Below, in pieces: positions 1 to 8,213 of a stretch of DNA of 64,000 bases. The position numbers were made by a program, and so were the translations under genes. Position 1 is the stretch's first letter; each line of letters starts with the position of its first letter. Origin of the DNA: Ktedonospora formicarum. GTDB lineage: Bacteria > Chloroflexota > Ktedonobacteria > Ktedonobacterales > Ktedonobacteraceae. The stretch lies in the NCBI RefSeq assembly GCF_016587355.1, contig NZ_BNJF01000003.1, positions 868,001-932,000 of the forward strand, in the 5' to 3' direction. Under the pieces are notes generated by a model, which did no database searches, was not told where the DNA came from, and was given only the letters and a program-made list of their open reading frames with translations.

Positions 1-1100
1 CGCGCGGAGAACTTACGCTCGGCTCCAGCGCTGATGCGCTGCGCCAGGCGGTCCATGTCGCGAGACGACATGCGGTTGATGTCCCGGATGCGCTCCGCGA
101 CCTTCCTGATGACCTCCCTGGAGTCGCCCCTGGGGACGATGAAGCCGCTTTCGCCGTCCTCAATCAGCTCCGGCATCGCCCCCTCGTTGGTGGCGATGAC
201 GATGTTTCCTCGCCCCTGAGCCTCGACTGGCGTGTAGTTGAAGGGCTCGGGCTCCTGAAGAAGCGTCAGGTTGTACCGATGGCTGTCCAGCCACCTCAGC
301 TTCTTCTTGAGGTCGTTGATGGTGCCTACGTCTTCGCCGAATCCCTGGTCGATGAAGTCCCGCTGGATTAGAGCTCGATACGCCCTTTGATCGCGGGTGT
401 TGCAGATCCCCGCGGCCTGGAAGTGCTCTTCTCCAGCTTCCTTCGCCGCCTGGAAGGCGGGATAGAAGCCCTTGCGCGGCAACCAGGTCCCCAGGGTGCA
501 ACCGCCCTCACGCTCGCCGTGCCACTGGTTGTCGAAGTACGTCTTCGGTAGCCCGTGGTGAACGACCCCGACGATCTTGAAGAAACTCGGGGCCGTCCGG
601 CGCTCGTGCTCGCTGATCGCGATCGTCGGGAACTGGTTGATGATGCCGGCGTCCTTGCTCCGGTCCCAGCCGCTGGCGCCTGGGAGGAGCGACGGGTAGA
701 CGGTGTGCTTGGTGATCACGACCGGTACCCTCAGCTCCAGCTCGCGGAGCCTCAGGAGAAGCTCGGTTTCGGAGTAGCTCAAGTGGACGTTGATGATCCT
801 CCTGGCGTTCGGGCGCCGTGCCATCTCCCGCTCGAGCTTGCCGAGCATCTCTTCGTGCTTCTCGTGGGCCTTGTTAAGGTCCGTCCACGAGGTCCACTCC
901 GACAGCGGTCGGCCCATGTCGATGAGCCTTGCTCCCCGCGGGAGTTCGCTTCCACGCGGCCCGGCCACGTAGACCGTCGCGCTGGACTGCTCGACCTGAC
1001 CCTCGACAAGGGTCGAGATCGCCTGCTGGGCTCCCCCGAAGGGGAGTTTGTACCAGGGAGTCCCTAGATGGTAGATCTCGTCGATCCCTGCGTAGGACAC
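1..1100 (-). CDS. Glycosyltransferase, GT4-like, truncated by the left window edge
   Basis: One uninterrupted minus-strand frame of 366 codons runs from a GTG at 1100 off the left edge. The C-terminal part shows the GT-B/family 4 donor-binding pattern: PVEAQGRG, then VIATNEGAMPEL and EDGESGFIVP, the region where the acidic residue contacts the nucleotide sugar in this family. The GTG is chosen because GGAAGGA lies 6 nt upstream (1107-1113). The expected role is cytoplasmic transfer of a sugar to a polysaccharide, lipid or small molecule; the acceptor cannot be told. Third codon positions are almost all G or C, unlike most genes here, suggesting transfer. It starts right beside a 23S-like tail. 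The family call is firm, the substrate unknown. Confidence 0.72.
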   Translation of the reverse strand, partial: MSYAGIDEIYHLGTPWYKLPFGGAQQAISTLVEGQVEQSSATVYVAGPRGSELPRGARLIDMGRPLSEWTSWTDLNKAHEKHEEMLGKLEREMARRPNARRIINVHLSYSETELLLRLRELELRVPVVITKHTVYPSLLPGASGWDRSKDAGIINQFPTIAISEHERRTAPSFFKIVGVVHHGLPKTYFDNQWHGEREGGCTLGTWLPRKGFYPAFQAAKEAGEEHFQAAGICNTRDQRAYRALIQRDFIDQGFGEDVGTINDLKKKLRWLDSHRYNLTLLQEPEPFNYTPVEAQGRGNIVIATNEGAMPELIEDGESGFIVPRGDSREVIRKVAERIRDINRMSSRDMDRLAQRISAGAERKFSA

Positions 1101-1118
1101 TACGGATCCTTCCGTTAG

Positions 1119-1162
1119 GAATGGGTAGGGGAACCTCTCGCGGTACTAATCGAGAGGCTTGG
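1119..1162 (+). other. Sequence resembling the extreme 3' end of 23S rRNA
   Basis: The stretch contains AATGGGT, then a 7-bp stem CCTCTCG/CGAGAGG closing a loop with GGTACTAAT, then GCTT. In bacterial 23S rRNA the last hairpin carries GUACUAAU in its loop, follows an AAUGGGU-like segment and precedes GGCUU. Nothing further upstream reads as 23S and no 5S gene follows, so at most about 45 nt of the rRNA tail is present. It may be a relic, an attachment-site scar or an assembly junction. Confidence 0.45.
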
Positions 1163-1809
1163 TGCAGGGTGAGAAAGTGGATAAAAGGTGTTGCTGGCTT
1201 TTACTGTTCCCTTCTGTGAGTGGCTAAGTGGTTCCTGGCTACCGGATCAGGACCAGGAAGGAGAAGAGACGGTTCAGCTATTAAGAGCTGCTTCTCTCCT
1301 CTTTGGTCGCCCTGAGCACGGCAAAGTGAAGGCTCTGAAGCTCACGCTTCTAAGTCTCCTCTTCTTAAGCTGGGAAAACTACTTAGCGGTTTGAGGATAC
1401 GTGGATTAATAATTGAGGAATCACTAAATGCAATCCGCGCCTATGGCTGCGAGGATTGTTTGGGCGCTGCTCACATCTTGTACCGCAAGAGAGGGAAAGT
1501 CGAACTTCCGCGCCTACGGCTGCAAGGAAGCACTGTTATCCTGCTCAATCTTGTGTCAAGAGAGCTACACCGCTAATACTTTACACTTATCTCTGTAGCA
1601 TATTTTTGCGAAAAATACAACTCTTAATATGCGTGAGAAGGCCCCCAACGAGGTTCATTTGTTCTATATTTTTTATCGTATTCGGTGGATTTGAGGCGTG
1701 AAGCGAGCAACCTATAAAGAGTAAGGGTATTATGCTTCATGCTTCATTGTGAGTAATGCTTCTCTTTCAATCTTCTCTAGTAAACAACGTGAATATGAGC
1801 GAAACTAGA
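1163..1809. other. Gene-free stretch with a short direct repeat
   Basis: No credible coding frame is visible on either strand. A 22-bp direct repeat (1434-1455 and 1507-1528, 20 of 22 positions equal, core CGCGCCTA-GGCTGC) is the only clear structure. The rest has no ribosome sites matched to a sensible frame. Confidence 0.5.
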
Positions 1810-2415
1810 TCATAACCACCCTTTTTGTTCGGCAATGTGTGCCGCTTCCATACGATTACGCGCGCCCAATTTCTGCATTGCGGCAGATAGGTGATTGCGA
1901 ACGGTCCCTTCGGACAAGCTCAGGCGCGTGGAGATCTCGGCGTGACTGAGTCCTGGGAGCGCGGCGCTGAGCACCTCTCGCTCTCGGTGAGTCAGGGGGT
2001 TGTTTCCTTCTGAGAGGGCCAGCAAGGCTAGCTCAGGATCGACAACGCGCTCCCCACTCATGACGCGTCGCAGCGCGGATGCGAGTTCGGAGGCGGGGGC
2101 ATCCTTGAGTAGAAAACCAACGGCTCCGCTCTCCATCGCCCGGCGCAGGTAGCCACTCCGCCCAAAGGTGGTGAGTATCACTATGCGGCACGTTGGCAAA
2201 GCAGTTCGTAAGGCATGGGATGCTTCGAGTCCGCTTCCCCCTGGCATTTCGATATCTAATAACGCTACATCGGGGCGCGAGGTCAGAGCCGCTTCGACAA
2301 CGGTATCACCTCGCGCAACCTCCGCGACGACCTCGATATCGGCTTCTCGACTCAGCAATGCCGCCAGGGCCCCACGTACCATCGCCTGGTCTTCCGCCAA
2401 AAGTACTCGAATCAT
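1810..2415 (-). CDS. NarL/LuxR-family response regulator
   Basis: A 201-residue two-component regulator. The N-terminal receiver (about 1-120) has the acidic pair in LLAEDQ, the phospho-acceptor Asp in VALLDIEMP and the conserved Lys in FLLKDA. The C-terminal LuxR helix-turn-helix (about 135-200) reads LTHREREVL...SEGTVRNHLSAAMQKL. Phosphorylation is expected to drive dimerisation and DNA binding. The ATG at 2415 overlaps the stop of the upstream sensor kinase gene, and GGAGGAG inside that gene is its ribosome site, so the two are translationally coupled cognate partners. Target genes are unknown; the DoxX-like gene in the same operon is one possibility. Confidence 0.93.
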   Translation of the reverse strand: MIRVLLAEDQAMVRGALAALLSREADIEVVAEVARGDTVVEAALTSRPDVALLDIEMPGGSGLEASHALRTALPTCRIVILTTFGRSGYLRRAMESGAVGFLLKDAPASELASALRRVMSGERVVDPELALLALSEGNNPLTHREREVLSAALPGLSHAEISTRLSLSEGTVRNHLSAAMQKLGARNRMEAAHIAEQKGWL

Positions 2416-3683
2416 GGTTGCTCCTCCGGTCCTGTTGCTACCTCTAGCTGGGATTGCGTTGATAGCTCGACGCGTAAACGAAAATGGGGTTCGCCTGCTA
2501 GCAGGAGTGAACCAACTTCCATGCTTCCTCCCAGGGCACCTACCCGCTCTTGTAGGCCAATTAATCCGCTCCCCTGGCTGATTGTTTGTACGTCCGCGCC
2601 TTCTGTCTCTGGTCTGTCGTTGAGCATTTCCATTCCTATATATTCTTGATTACGCTCAAAGCGTAGCCAGCAGTGTCGCGCCCGGCTGTGACGGATGACA
2701 TTGGTGACCCCTTCTCTCACGGTCCAGGCGAGGGCTGAGTCTAGCGACTGGGGAAGTTCTCCGGCAAACGCTTCGATGGAGGACTCAATTCCCGCTGCTT
2801 CGAGCAGTTGCCGCGCTCCGTCCAGTTCGCTCGCGAGGCGTGGTTGGCGGTAATCCGCGACGGTCTTACGCACCTCGCGGAGCGTCGTGCGCCCAACCTG
2901 TTCGATCTCGGCGAGTTCTCTGGCACAGCGCGCGGGATCTTCCGTAATCAGGTTGCGCGCCAGTTCGCTCTTGAGGGTAATCACCGAAAGGGTTTGCCCT
3001 AGCAAATCATGCAAATCGCGCGCCAGGCGCAGGCGCTCTTCCTCCACCTTCAAATGAGCAAGCCTCTGACGCGTCAGGTGCAATTCGCGAATGGCGCTGC
3101 CCATGCGCGATACGCCTATCATGTCCAGACCCAGCCCCCGCACCAGCAGCATTAGCGCGATGAGCCACCACCAATCAATACCCGCGAAACCGCCATGCGT
3201 GCTGATAGTAATAAGGAACGGAATGGCTGTCAGGAGTACGACGATGATACCCGCAAGGCGCATGGGAAGCACTGCGCCAGCGATGGCACTCACTCCAAGG
3301 AAGGACCAGAGCCAGGCGGAATCATCGAGGATGCCGAATATAGCGACCTGAAGAGAGAGGACAATCAGGAGAAGGACCGACACGTGGGAACGGTGGCGGG
3401 TTCGCGTGACCTGGCTCGCGGGATGTGACCACATGGTCCAGGTATAGCTGATCGCGAAGAAGAGCAGAGCAGCACTCCTCACCGCGAGGCGTAGCCCGGC
3501 ATCGGGTTTGCTTAGCAGAGATGCCAGGGGGAAGTACAGGCAGATCAACATCCAGAAGATCTGATAGAGCCGCCAGAGGAGGAGGGTGATACCACTCTCT
3601 CTCATCACTTCGTCGCTCGTTGTGTCCGTCGCCTGCCGGGTGTGTTGCTTTGTGCCCCATGAGCCCTCGCCTTGTGCTCGCAT
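2412..3683 (-). CDS. Sensor histidine kinase, DesK/LiaS type (HisKA_3)
   Basis: About 423 residues. The N-terminal third is hydrophobic with roughly five to six membrane segments and no large extracytoplasmic domain, as in intramembrane-sensing kinases. The phospho-acceptor block ARDLHDLLGQTLS belongs to the HisKA_3 family, and the ATPase domain ends in SGLIGLQERVGALGG. It should autophosphorylate on His and pass phosphate to the regulator whose start codon it overlaps. The ATG at 3683 is preferred over an in-frame TTG at 3713 because AAGGGA sits 8 nt upstream. It lies 26 nt after the DoxX-like gene in one minus-strand operon. The stimulus is unknown; envelope stress is usual for the type. 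Confidence 0.9.
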   Translation of the reverse strand: MRAQGEGSWGTKQHTRQATDTTSDEVMRESGITLLLWRLYQIFWMLICLYFPLASLLSKPDAGLRLAVRSAALLFFAISYTWTMWSHPASQVTRTRHRSHVSVLLLIVLSLQVAIFGILDDSAWLWSFLGVSAIAGAVLPMRLAGIIVVLLTAIPFLITISTHGGFAGIDWWWLIALMLLVRGLGLDMIGVSRMGSAIRELHLTRQRLAHLKVEEERLRLARDLHDLLGQTLSVITLKSELARNLITEDPARCARELAEIEQVGRTTLREVRKTVADYRQPRLASELDGARQLLEAAGIESSIEAFAGELPQSLDSALAWTVREGVTNVIRHSRARHCWLRFERNQEYIGMEMLNDRPETEGADVQTISQGSGLIGLQERVGALGGSMEVGSLLLAGEPHFRLRVELSTQSQLEVATGPEEQP

Positions 3684-3709
3684 AGCAGTGTCCCTTCTTG
3701 CCGCTACCG

Positions 3710-4210
3710 TCAATGCTGTTGCTGGACATCCGCTTGCATTGTATCACCACCCCTCTGAGGAAGGAGAGCGCCGAGGATACGGTCCGAAGGGCGAAGCGCC
3801 CACGAAGCGAGCGTGAGCAGCGCGAAGGCAAGGGGGGCAATAAGTTGGTCCGGGCTACCACCACGCGCTACGCTTGACGCGGCGGCTCCCGTTAGCTCGA
3901 TGAAGGTGCCAGCATAGGCCCATTCCTTGAGCCTGGGAAAACGCGGCATAAGCAAAGCAGTAGCCCCAAGCAGTTTCCACATCCCCAGGATCGTAAGCAG
4001 GTATGCCGGGTAGCCAAGCTGTGCCAGGACGAGAACAACAGGGTCGCCCACAAAGAGCAGGGCTGGTCCATGAATCAGGTCTGTCACGCCACCCGCCAGA
4101 AGCTCAAGCGTGATGATGATAGTGGTCACCCAATAGCCTGCCATTTTCAGATTTAGGCGCGAGCCTGCTTGAAAATGAAGCCTCAATTTTGAGCTGAATC
4201 TCGTTGCCAT
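3710..4210 (-). CDS. DoxX-like family membrane protein
   Basis: A 166-residue protein with four hydrophobic segments (about 25-45, 62-85, 95-112 and 120-138), matching the four-helix DoxX-like fold. A short Arg/Pro loop separates helices two and three (MPRFPRLKEWAYAG). Members are inner-membrane proteins linked in some cases to quinone or redox reactions, but no catalytic residue can be assigned here. AGAGGTAGG precedes the ATG at 4210. It is the first gene of a three-gene operon with the sensor kinase and response regulator, so it may be a client or accessory of that pair. Family moderately sure, function unknown. Confidence 0.7.
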   Translation of the reverse strand: MATRFSSKLRLHFQAGSRLNLKMAGYWVTTIIITLELLAGGVTDLIHGPALLFVGDPVVLVLAQLGYPAYLLTILGMWKLLGATALLMPRFPRLKEWAYAGTFIELTGAAASSVARGGSPDQLIAPLAFALLTLASWALRPSDRILGALLPQRGGDTMQADVQQQH

Positions 4211-4489
4211 GTCGCCTACCTCTTTCTAGCTCTCAGACGAGTCTCTACACTCTCTCCCTGCGCCCGCATCTTGCCTCCTCAAGAGTGTACCCGCATTCGC
4301 GTGGGAGGAGAAGTGAAATTCCTCCCCATTTGACCATGACAAAACTCACGGGTGAGGAGATTTCAGGGGCCTCTACGTGATAGATTTTCGGCCTGGATTG
4401 ATGAGCGACATGACATGCCCTGGACAACTATGCGGAAGATCGCCTTTGAGTCGTCAAAGAGCGTTTGTTGGGCGGGCAGAGAGCAAGCG

Positions 4490-5323
4490 TTAACGGGCGT
4501 TCAGGATCACGTTGCGTAGCGCCATAATCTCTTTGCCGGGTTGAATCCCCATTTCCTGCTGTAACATCTGCTCAAATTCGTTGAGCTGGCAGAGCGCCCC
4601 GGTGGTATTGCCCTGTTGTAGATGCACATGGACCAGCGTTTTCACCGCCCTCTCATTGTAGGGATCAATGGAGAGGGTATAGAGCGCGCAGGAGAGCGCT
4701 TCATCGTAATACTCTATCCTGGTAGAAAGCCGCATCAGATGCTCAAGCGTCTGGATCGCGGCATATTCATGCTGGCGACGATAGGAAGAAAAAGCGTCCT
4801 CGTAAATGTCCTCCGGCAAGAATGTGAGCTTATAATAAGCGATCAGTTGATTGTAGAGCGCGAACGCTCTGGCAAGATTTCCCTGTTGTTCGGCCTCCTT
4901 AGCCTGGGTCGAAAGGTAATATACATCGGCAATGTCGGTCCACCAGTCGTCATGTAGATCAAACCAATAATAGTTGTAGCGATTGCGGTGGATGAATGTC
5001 GAGAGCTGTCCAGAAGTGAGAGAAGGCTCTAATACATGGCGCAAGTAGTGAAGCGTGACATGCAGGTTGCTAGCCGCGACCTTCGGATGTGAGTCGTGCC
5101 AGAACAATTTACTGAGCTGTTCTACGGAGAAAAGCTCGCCCGGATTGAGCAGAAACCACTTCAGGAGCGCCTTGGCTTTATTGCGTCTCCATGTAGGCTC
5201 CCCCAGTGCTTGCTTCGCGTGGAGGACGCGGAATGGACCAAAAAGGTACGCACTATAATGAGCAGAAGCGAGAGATGGGTGATGTTCCTTCCGTGCGAAA
5301 GAACTTCCAAACATAGGTGACAT
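4490..5323 (-). CDS. BTAD-domain (SARP-like) transcriptional activator
   Basis: A 277-residue regulator: an N-terminal OmpR/SARP-type winged helix (about 25-115, AYLFGPFRVLH, RRNKAKALLKWFLLN, SNLHVTLHYLRHVLEP) followed by the helical bacterial transcriptional activation domain (about 130-270, ending LNEFEQMLQQEMGIQPGKE). SARP-family proteins bind direct repeats with 11-bp phase and recruit RNA polymerase. It follows a paralogue by 62 nt on the same strand. GGAGG sits 5 nt before the ATG. No ATPase or sensor domain is fused. The phased GCGAAA boxes upstream of the paralogue are a candidate site for either protein. Confidence 0.85.
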   Translation of the reverse strand: MSPMFGSSFARKEHHPSLASAHYSAYLFGPFRVLHAKQALGEPTWRRNKAKALLKWFLLNPGELFSVEQLSKLFWHDSHPKVAASNLHVTLHYLRHVLEPSLTSGQLSTFIHRNRYNYYWFDLHDDWWTDIADVYYLSTQAKEAEQQGNLARAFALYNQLIAYYKLTFLPEDIYEDAFSSYRRQHEYAAIQTLEHLMRLSTRIEYYDEALSCALYTLSIDPYNERAVKTLVHVHLQQGNTTGALCQLNEFEQMLQQEMGIQPGKEIMALRNVILNAR

Positions 5324-5385
5324 GGTACCTCCAGTGTCCGCGATGGTTAATGCCGCACTGCTTAATTACTACCATCAGTGCCTTC

Positions 5386-6243
5386 TTATTCGAGTGTCGG
5401 AGGGGCGAAGGCGCGAATCCGCTCACGTAGCAGAGAGAGCTCTTTGTTCGGATGTAGCCCCAGATTGGCGTGCAAGAAATTCCAAAACGTATCGAGTCGC
5501 TGCCGAGCAAGCGTGATATTTCCCTGCTGTAAGTGGGCTTCGACAATGGCTCGCACCGCCTTTTCGCTATAGGGGTCTATCAATATCGATTGATAGGCGT
5601 ACTCTAGCATATCTTCTAACTCATTCAATTGGCTGTAGATCTGGATCAAACGCATTAACACCTGAAGATAGGTATGTTTATAGCGATTGCGATACGGACC
5701 TAGCCAGAGCTCGCATTCATCTTCTGGCAGAAATCCCTGGCTGATATAATGCGCGGATTTGCGGTAATAGTAAGCGGATCGGCGCTCATCGCCTCGCGCA
5801 TCATACTCACGGGCACGTTGTAGCAGCAGCTCCAGGTCATTTGTATCAACCCACCAGCTCTCGTCAATTTCAAACCAGTAGAAGTTGTTGGGCTTCCGAT
5901 GAATAAAGTGTGATTCTTGCCTGGAGTTCAATGAGGGCTCAAGCATGCGGCGCAGGTAGTGGATAGTGACGTGAAAATTGTTCAGGGCCTTCTCTGGTGG
6001 TATATCGGGCCAGAATAGGTCGATAAACTCGTCCGTAGATCCCAATTTGCCGGAGTTGAGCAAGAACCACTTGAGGAGCATGCGCGCCTTATTCCGCCTC
6101 CGCATCAGCTCACCAATTGGTTGAGTTCCGTGCAAAAGTCGGAATGGGCCAAAGAGATAGGCGCGGTAGGCAGCCTGGTATTCAAACTCTCGCGGATGCA
6201 CAGGCTCACGACTTGCATTCTGTATGATTGAGGTCGCTTGCAT
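5386..6243 (-). CDS. BTAD-domain (SARP-like) transcriptional activator, paralogue
   Basis: About 285 residues with the same architecture as its downstream neighbour: winged helix (RAYLFGPFRLLHG, RRRNKARMLLKWFLLN, NNFHVTIHYLRRMLEP) and a BTAD helical domain ending LDTFWNFLHANLGLHPNKELS. The two are evidently a tandem duplication, clearly diverged. The start at 6243 is chosen because AGGAGG lies 7 nt upstream; an in-frame ATG at 6333 has no such site. Upstream at 6616-6663 lie four GCGAAA boxes with 11-bp phase. The pair is likely one operon, with the boxes serving autoregulation or activation of the divergent LuxR gene. Confidence 0.85.
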   Translation of the reverse strand: MQATSIIQNASREPVHPREFEYQAAYRAYLFGPFRLLHGTQPIGELMRRRNKARMLLKWFLLNSGKLGSTDEFIDLFWPDIPPEKALNNFHVTIHYLRRMLEPSLNSRQESHFIHRKPNNFYWFEIDESWWVDTNDLELLLQRAREYDARGDERRSAYYYRKSAHYISQGFLPEDECELWLGPYRNRYKHTYLQVLMRLIQIYSQLNELEDMLEYAYQSILIDPYSEKAVRAIVEAHLQQGNITLARQRLDTFWNFLHANLGLHPNKELSLLRERIRAFAPPTLE

Positions 6244-6808
6244 GATAACCTCCTGATGATTTTGAAAATAGACAGACATCCCTTCTAAAAGATTGCTTTG
6301 TTGGTAAGTATAGCGAAATGAAGTGTATGCCACTACCCTGCCATTCCGCTAGTTTTAGGAGGGATTTCCCCTAGCGCGCATTATATTTATTTTCGCACTG
6401 ATGGCATGAATAACCATCCCTGTACCATGTGCTCACATATGCACTATTCGCGTATATTCTTGAAGCTCGACAAACGCGAAAACAAGCCAGAGACCTCATG
6501 AGAGCAAGCGCGATATCGTTTCTAAATGTCTGGAAAGTGGTCGCCTCACTCCTTGCGCCTGGTATCAAAATAGGCAAGAAAACGAAAATGTGGGGCGCGC
6601 AAAAGGGTCATATTTGCGAAACCGATGCGAAAAACCGCACATCCTCGCGAAACTATTGCGAAGAAGTGTCATGTATGCTACGCCTGAAAAAACAATTTTT
6701 CTATTGACTCCCTGGCAGTAACTAAAAAGCAATTGAAAGGAGCATGCCAAGCGAGCGCTCTTCTTCGTGACGAAACATCGTAATCTTGTAGTAAAGAGGG
6801 GAGAGACA
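6244..6808. other. Divergent intergenic region between BTAD and LuxR-type genes
   Basis: No gene of its own is seen. The region is AT-rich near the BTAD start and holds the phased GCGAAA box array described separately. It separates a minus-strand regulator pair from a plus-strand regulator, so it should carry promoters in both directions. Confidence 0.6.
6616..6679 (+). promoter_or_regulatory. Four phased GCGAAA boxes and a possible -10: candidate SARP/BTAD operator
   Basis: Boxes GCGAAA, GCGAAA, GCGAAA and GCGAAG start at 6616, 6627, 6647 and 6658, giving spacings of 11, 20 and 11 nt. A -10-like TATGCT follows at 6674-6679, 10 nt after the last box, with no good -35. SARP activators are known to bind short direct repeats in 11-bp phase placed just upstream of the -10. 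The array faces the plus-strand LuxR-type gene and lies next to two BTAD genes. Confidence 0.55.
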
Positions 6809-7498
6809 ATGCTTCAAGAGCTGGGGAGGTCATCTTCTTCGTTCATGCAGAACACGATTGCCGGCGGTAATGACAACGGGCGAAAGGAACTAGCCGTACA
6901 GGTTGTCATTGTCGAGGCGCATGTTCTGCTGCGAGAAGGATTACAACAGATGATCCGCTGCCTCCCTCAAATACGGATCTCCGCATGTGTAAGTCAGGCA
7001 CAAGAGGCATCTGAGACCATCAAACCAGGAGACGTACTGGTCATAGGCAGCTCGATTGGTGTTGGCGACTGCCTGGAATGTATCCGCGAGACGCGCAAAG
7101 CACAAACAATCTCAGGAATTGTCGTTATTCAGCAACAATTGCGTCCCGAAACGGCTTTTCCTCTGATCAAAAGTGGTGCTCAAGGCTTACTGAGTGAGAA
7201 AGCGTCCTGCCGAGACCTGGAGTTAGCCCTTATCGCCGCCGCCTCTGGAAACACCTTCCTGGATCAGCGCGCACGCGAGATCTTGAATGATCGTGTTTCG
7301 CATGTGCCACTCCACTTTACCAAGCGCGAGCTTCAGGTATTGCCTTTACTTCGATTGGGCCTATCAAATATCCACATAGCTCAGCGCCTCTCGCTCAAAG
7401 AAAAAACCGTGGAGAAGCATCTTACGCATATTTATGAGAAGCTCCAGACTCGTTCGCGAGCAGAAACGATTGTGCGTATTCAGGCTTTGCAATTCTAA
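6809..7498 (+). CDS. LuxR-type regulator with degenerate receiver domain
   Basis: About 229 residues: a receiver-like domain (about 30-145) and a LuxR helix-turn-helix (about 165-229, FTKRELQVLPLLRLGLSN...KTVEKHLTHIYEKL). The receiver fold is recognisable (VVIVEAHVLLREGL, KSGAQGLLSEKA), but the usual DD pair is EA, the phospho-acceptor position in VLVIGSS has no Asp, and the Lys region is altered. It should therefore act without phosphorylation, perhaps controlled by its amount or by a partner. The ATG at 6809 is chosen for its AGGGGAGA site. It is divergent from the BTAD pair and downstream of the GCGAAA array, which may control it. Confidence 0.85.
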   Translation: MLQELGRSSSSFMQNTIAGGNDNGRKELAVQVVIVEAHVLLREGLQQMIRCLPQIRISACVSQAQEASETIKPGDVLVIGSSIGVGDCLECIRETRKAQTISGIVVIQQQLRPETAFPLIKSGAQGLLSEKASCRDLELALIAAASGNTFLDQRAREILNDRVSHVPLHFTKRELQVLPLLRLGLSNIHIAQRLSLKEKTVEKHLTHIYEKLQTRSRAETIVRIQALQF

Positions 7499-7637
7499 GG
7501 CATTGAAAAAATTACCAGGCAAGTCATTCTCAAGTAAGTTGCCTAAATAGTCTTTACAAGACAGTATAGGCAATCTTCCCATGGAGGATGATTTGCCTCA
7601 GCATGCCTGAAAATAGCAAAGGAAGGAATGCACAATC

Positions 7638-7964
7638 ATGACTATTAGCGAGCTTTTTACTATGATGCCATCCCGAATGAACGCCGAGGCTGCCGCCGGG
7701 ATGACCAAAACCATCCAGTGGAATATCACTGGCGATGAAACTGGAACCTGGGCCTTTAAGATCGAGAATGGTGTGGGCGAGATGATCCCAGGTGGCACAG
7801 AGGACCCCGATATTATCTTCACCGTAAGCGCCAAGAACTGGCTGGCTATCGCGGAGGGAAGGCTTGATTCTATGAAAGCCTTTATGACAGGAAAGCTAAA
7901 AGTAAAGGGCGATATGACGATAGCGATCAAGTTGCCTCAGCTCTTCCCAGAAGCCATCGCCTGA
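7638..7964 (+). CDS. SCP2 sterol-transfer-like domain protein
   Basis: A 108-residue single-domain protein with the SCP2-like pattern: TIQWNITGDETGTWAFKIENG, then DPDIIFTVSAKNWLAIAEGRLD and FMTGKLKVKGDMTIAIKL. The fold holds a hydrophobic pocket for lipids or acyl chains and often serves as a carrier or as a domain of lipid-handling enzymes. There is no signal peptide, so it is cytoplasmic. AAGGAAGGA precedes the ATG. It stands alone on the plus strand, 139 nt after the LuxR-type gene. The ligand is unknown. Confidence 0.82.
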   Translation: MTISELFTMMPSRMNAEAAAGMTKTIQWNITGDETGTWAFKIENGVGEMIPGGTEDPDIIFTVSAKNWLAIAEGRLDSMKAFMTGKLKVKGDMTIAIKLPQLFPEAIA

Positions 7965-7988
7965 GCAGAGGCCGCATGATGAATGTCA

Positions 7989-8068
7989 CTGCTAATGCCC
8001 TTTTCATATTTCATCCCTAATTTTGAGCGCTATTGTTGGCAGATGAAATTTTAAATGAGCATTAGCAG
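7989..8068. repeat. Imperfect inverted repeat between the SCP2 and kinase genes
   Basis: CTGCTAATGC (7989-7998) is repeated in inverse as GCATTAGCAG (8059-8068), and inner arms ending TTTCATC and GATGAAA also pair. It starts 25 nt after the SCP2 stop, so it may be a terminator or a small palindromic repeat. Confidence 0.5.
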
Positions 8069-8121
8069 CGGCTTTGTAACTTCTTAATCTCACACCCTAT
8101 AGTTAGCTACCTGTTCTATAG

Positions 8122-8151
8122 TTGCGGGGAGTATAAAATTTCGACTATAAT
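8122..8151 (+). promoter_or_regulatory. Sigma-70-like promoter for the TPR kinase gene
   Basis: TTGCGG at 8122-8127 and a consensus TATAAT at 8146-8151, separated by 18 nt, lie about 60 nt before the kinase ATG at 8214. The region is AT-rich. Confidence 0.55.
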
Positions 8152-8213
8152 AAAGACACAATTACGTTCCTCAAAGAAGATACATCCACAAAGAATGTAA
8201 AGGTGTTCTTACG

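Noticed and set aside
555..1067. Plus-strand frame of 170 codons
   Set aside because: It lies opposite the glycosyltransferase, whose motifs are clear; the plus-strand product matches no family and has no ribosome site.
1163..1809. 5S rRNA or tRNA genes after the 23S-like tail
   Set aside because: No 5S core sequence, tRNA T-loop pattern or cloverleaf could be found in this stretch.
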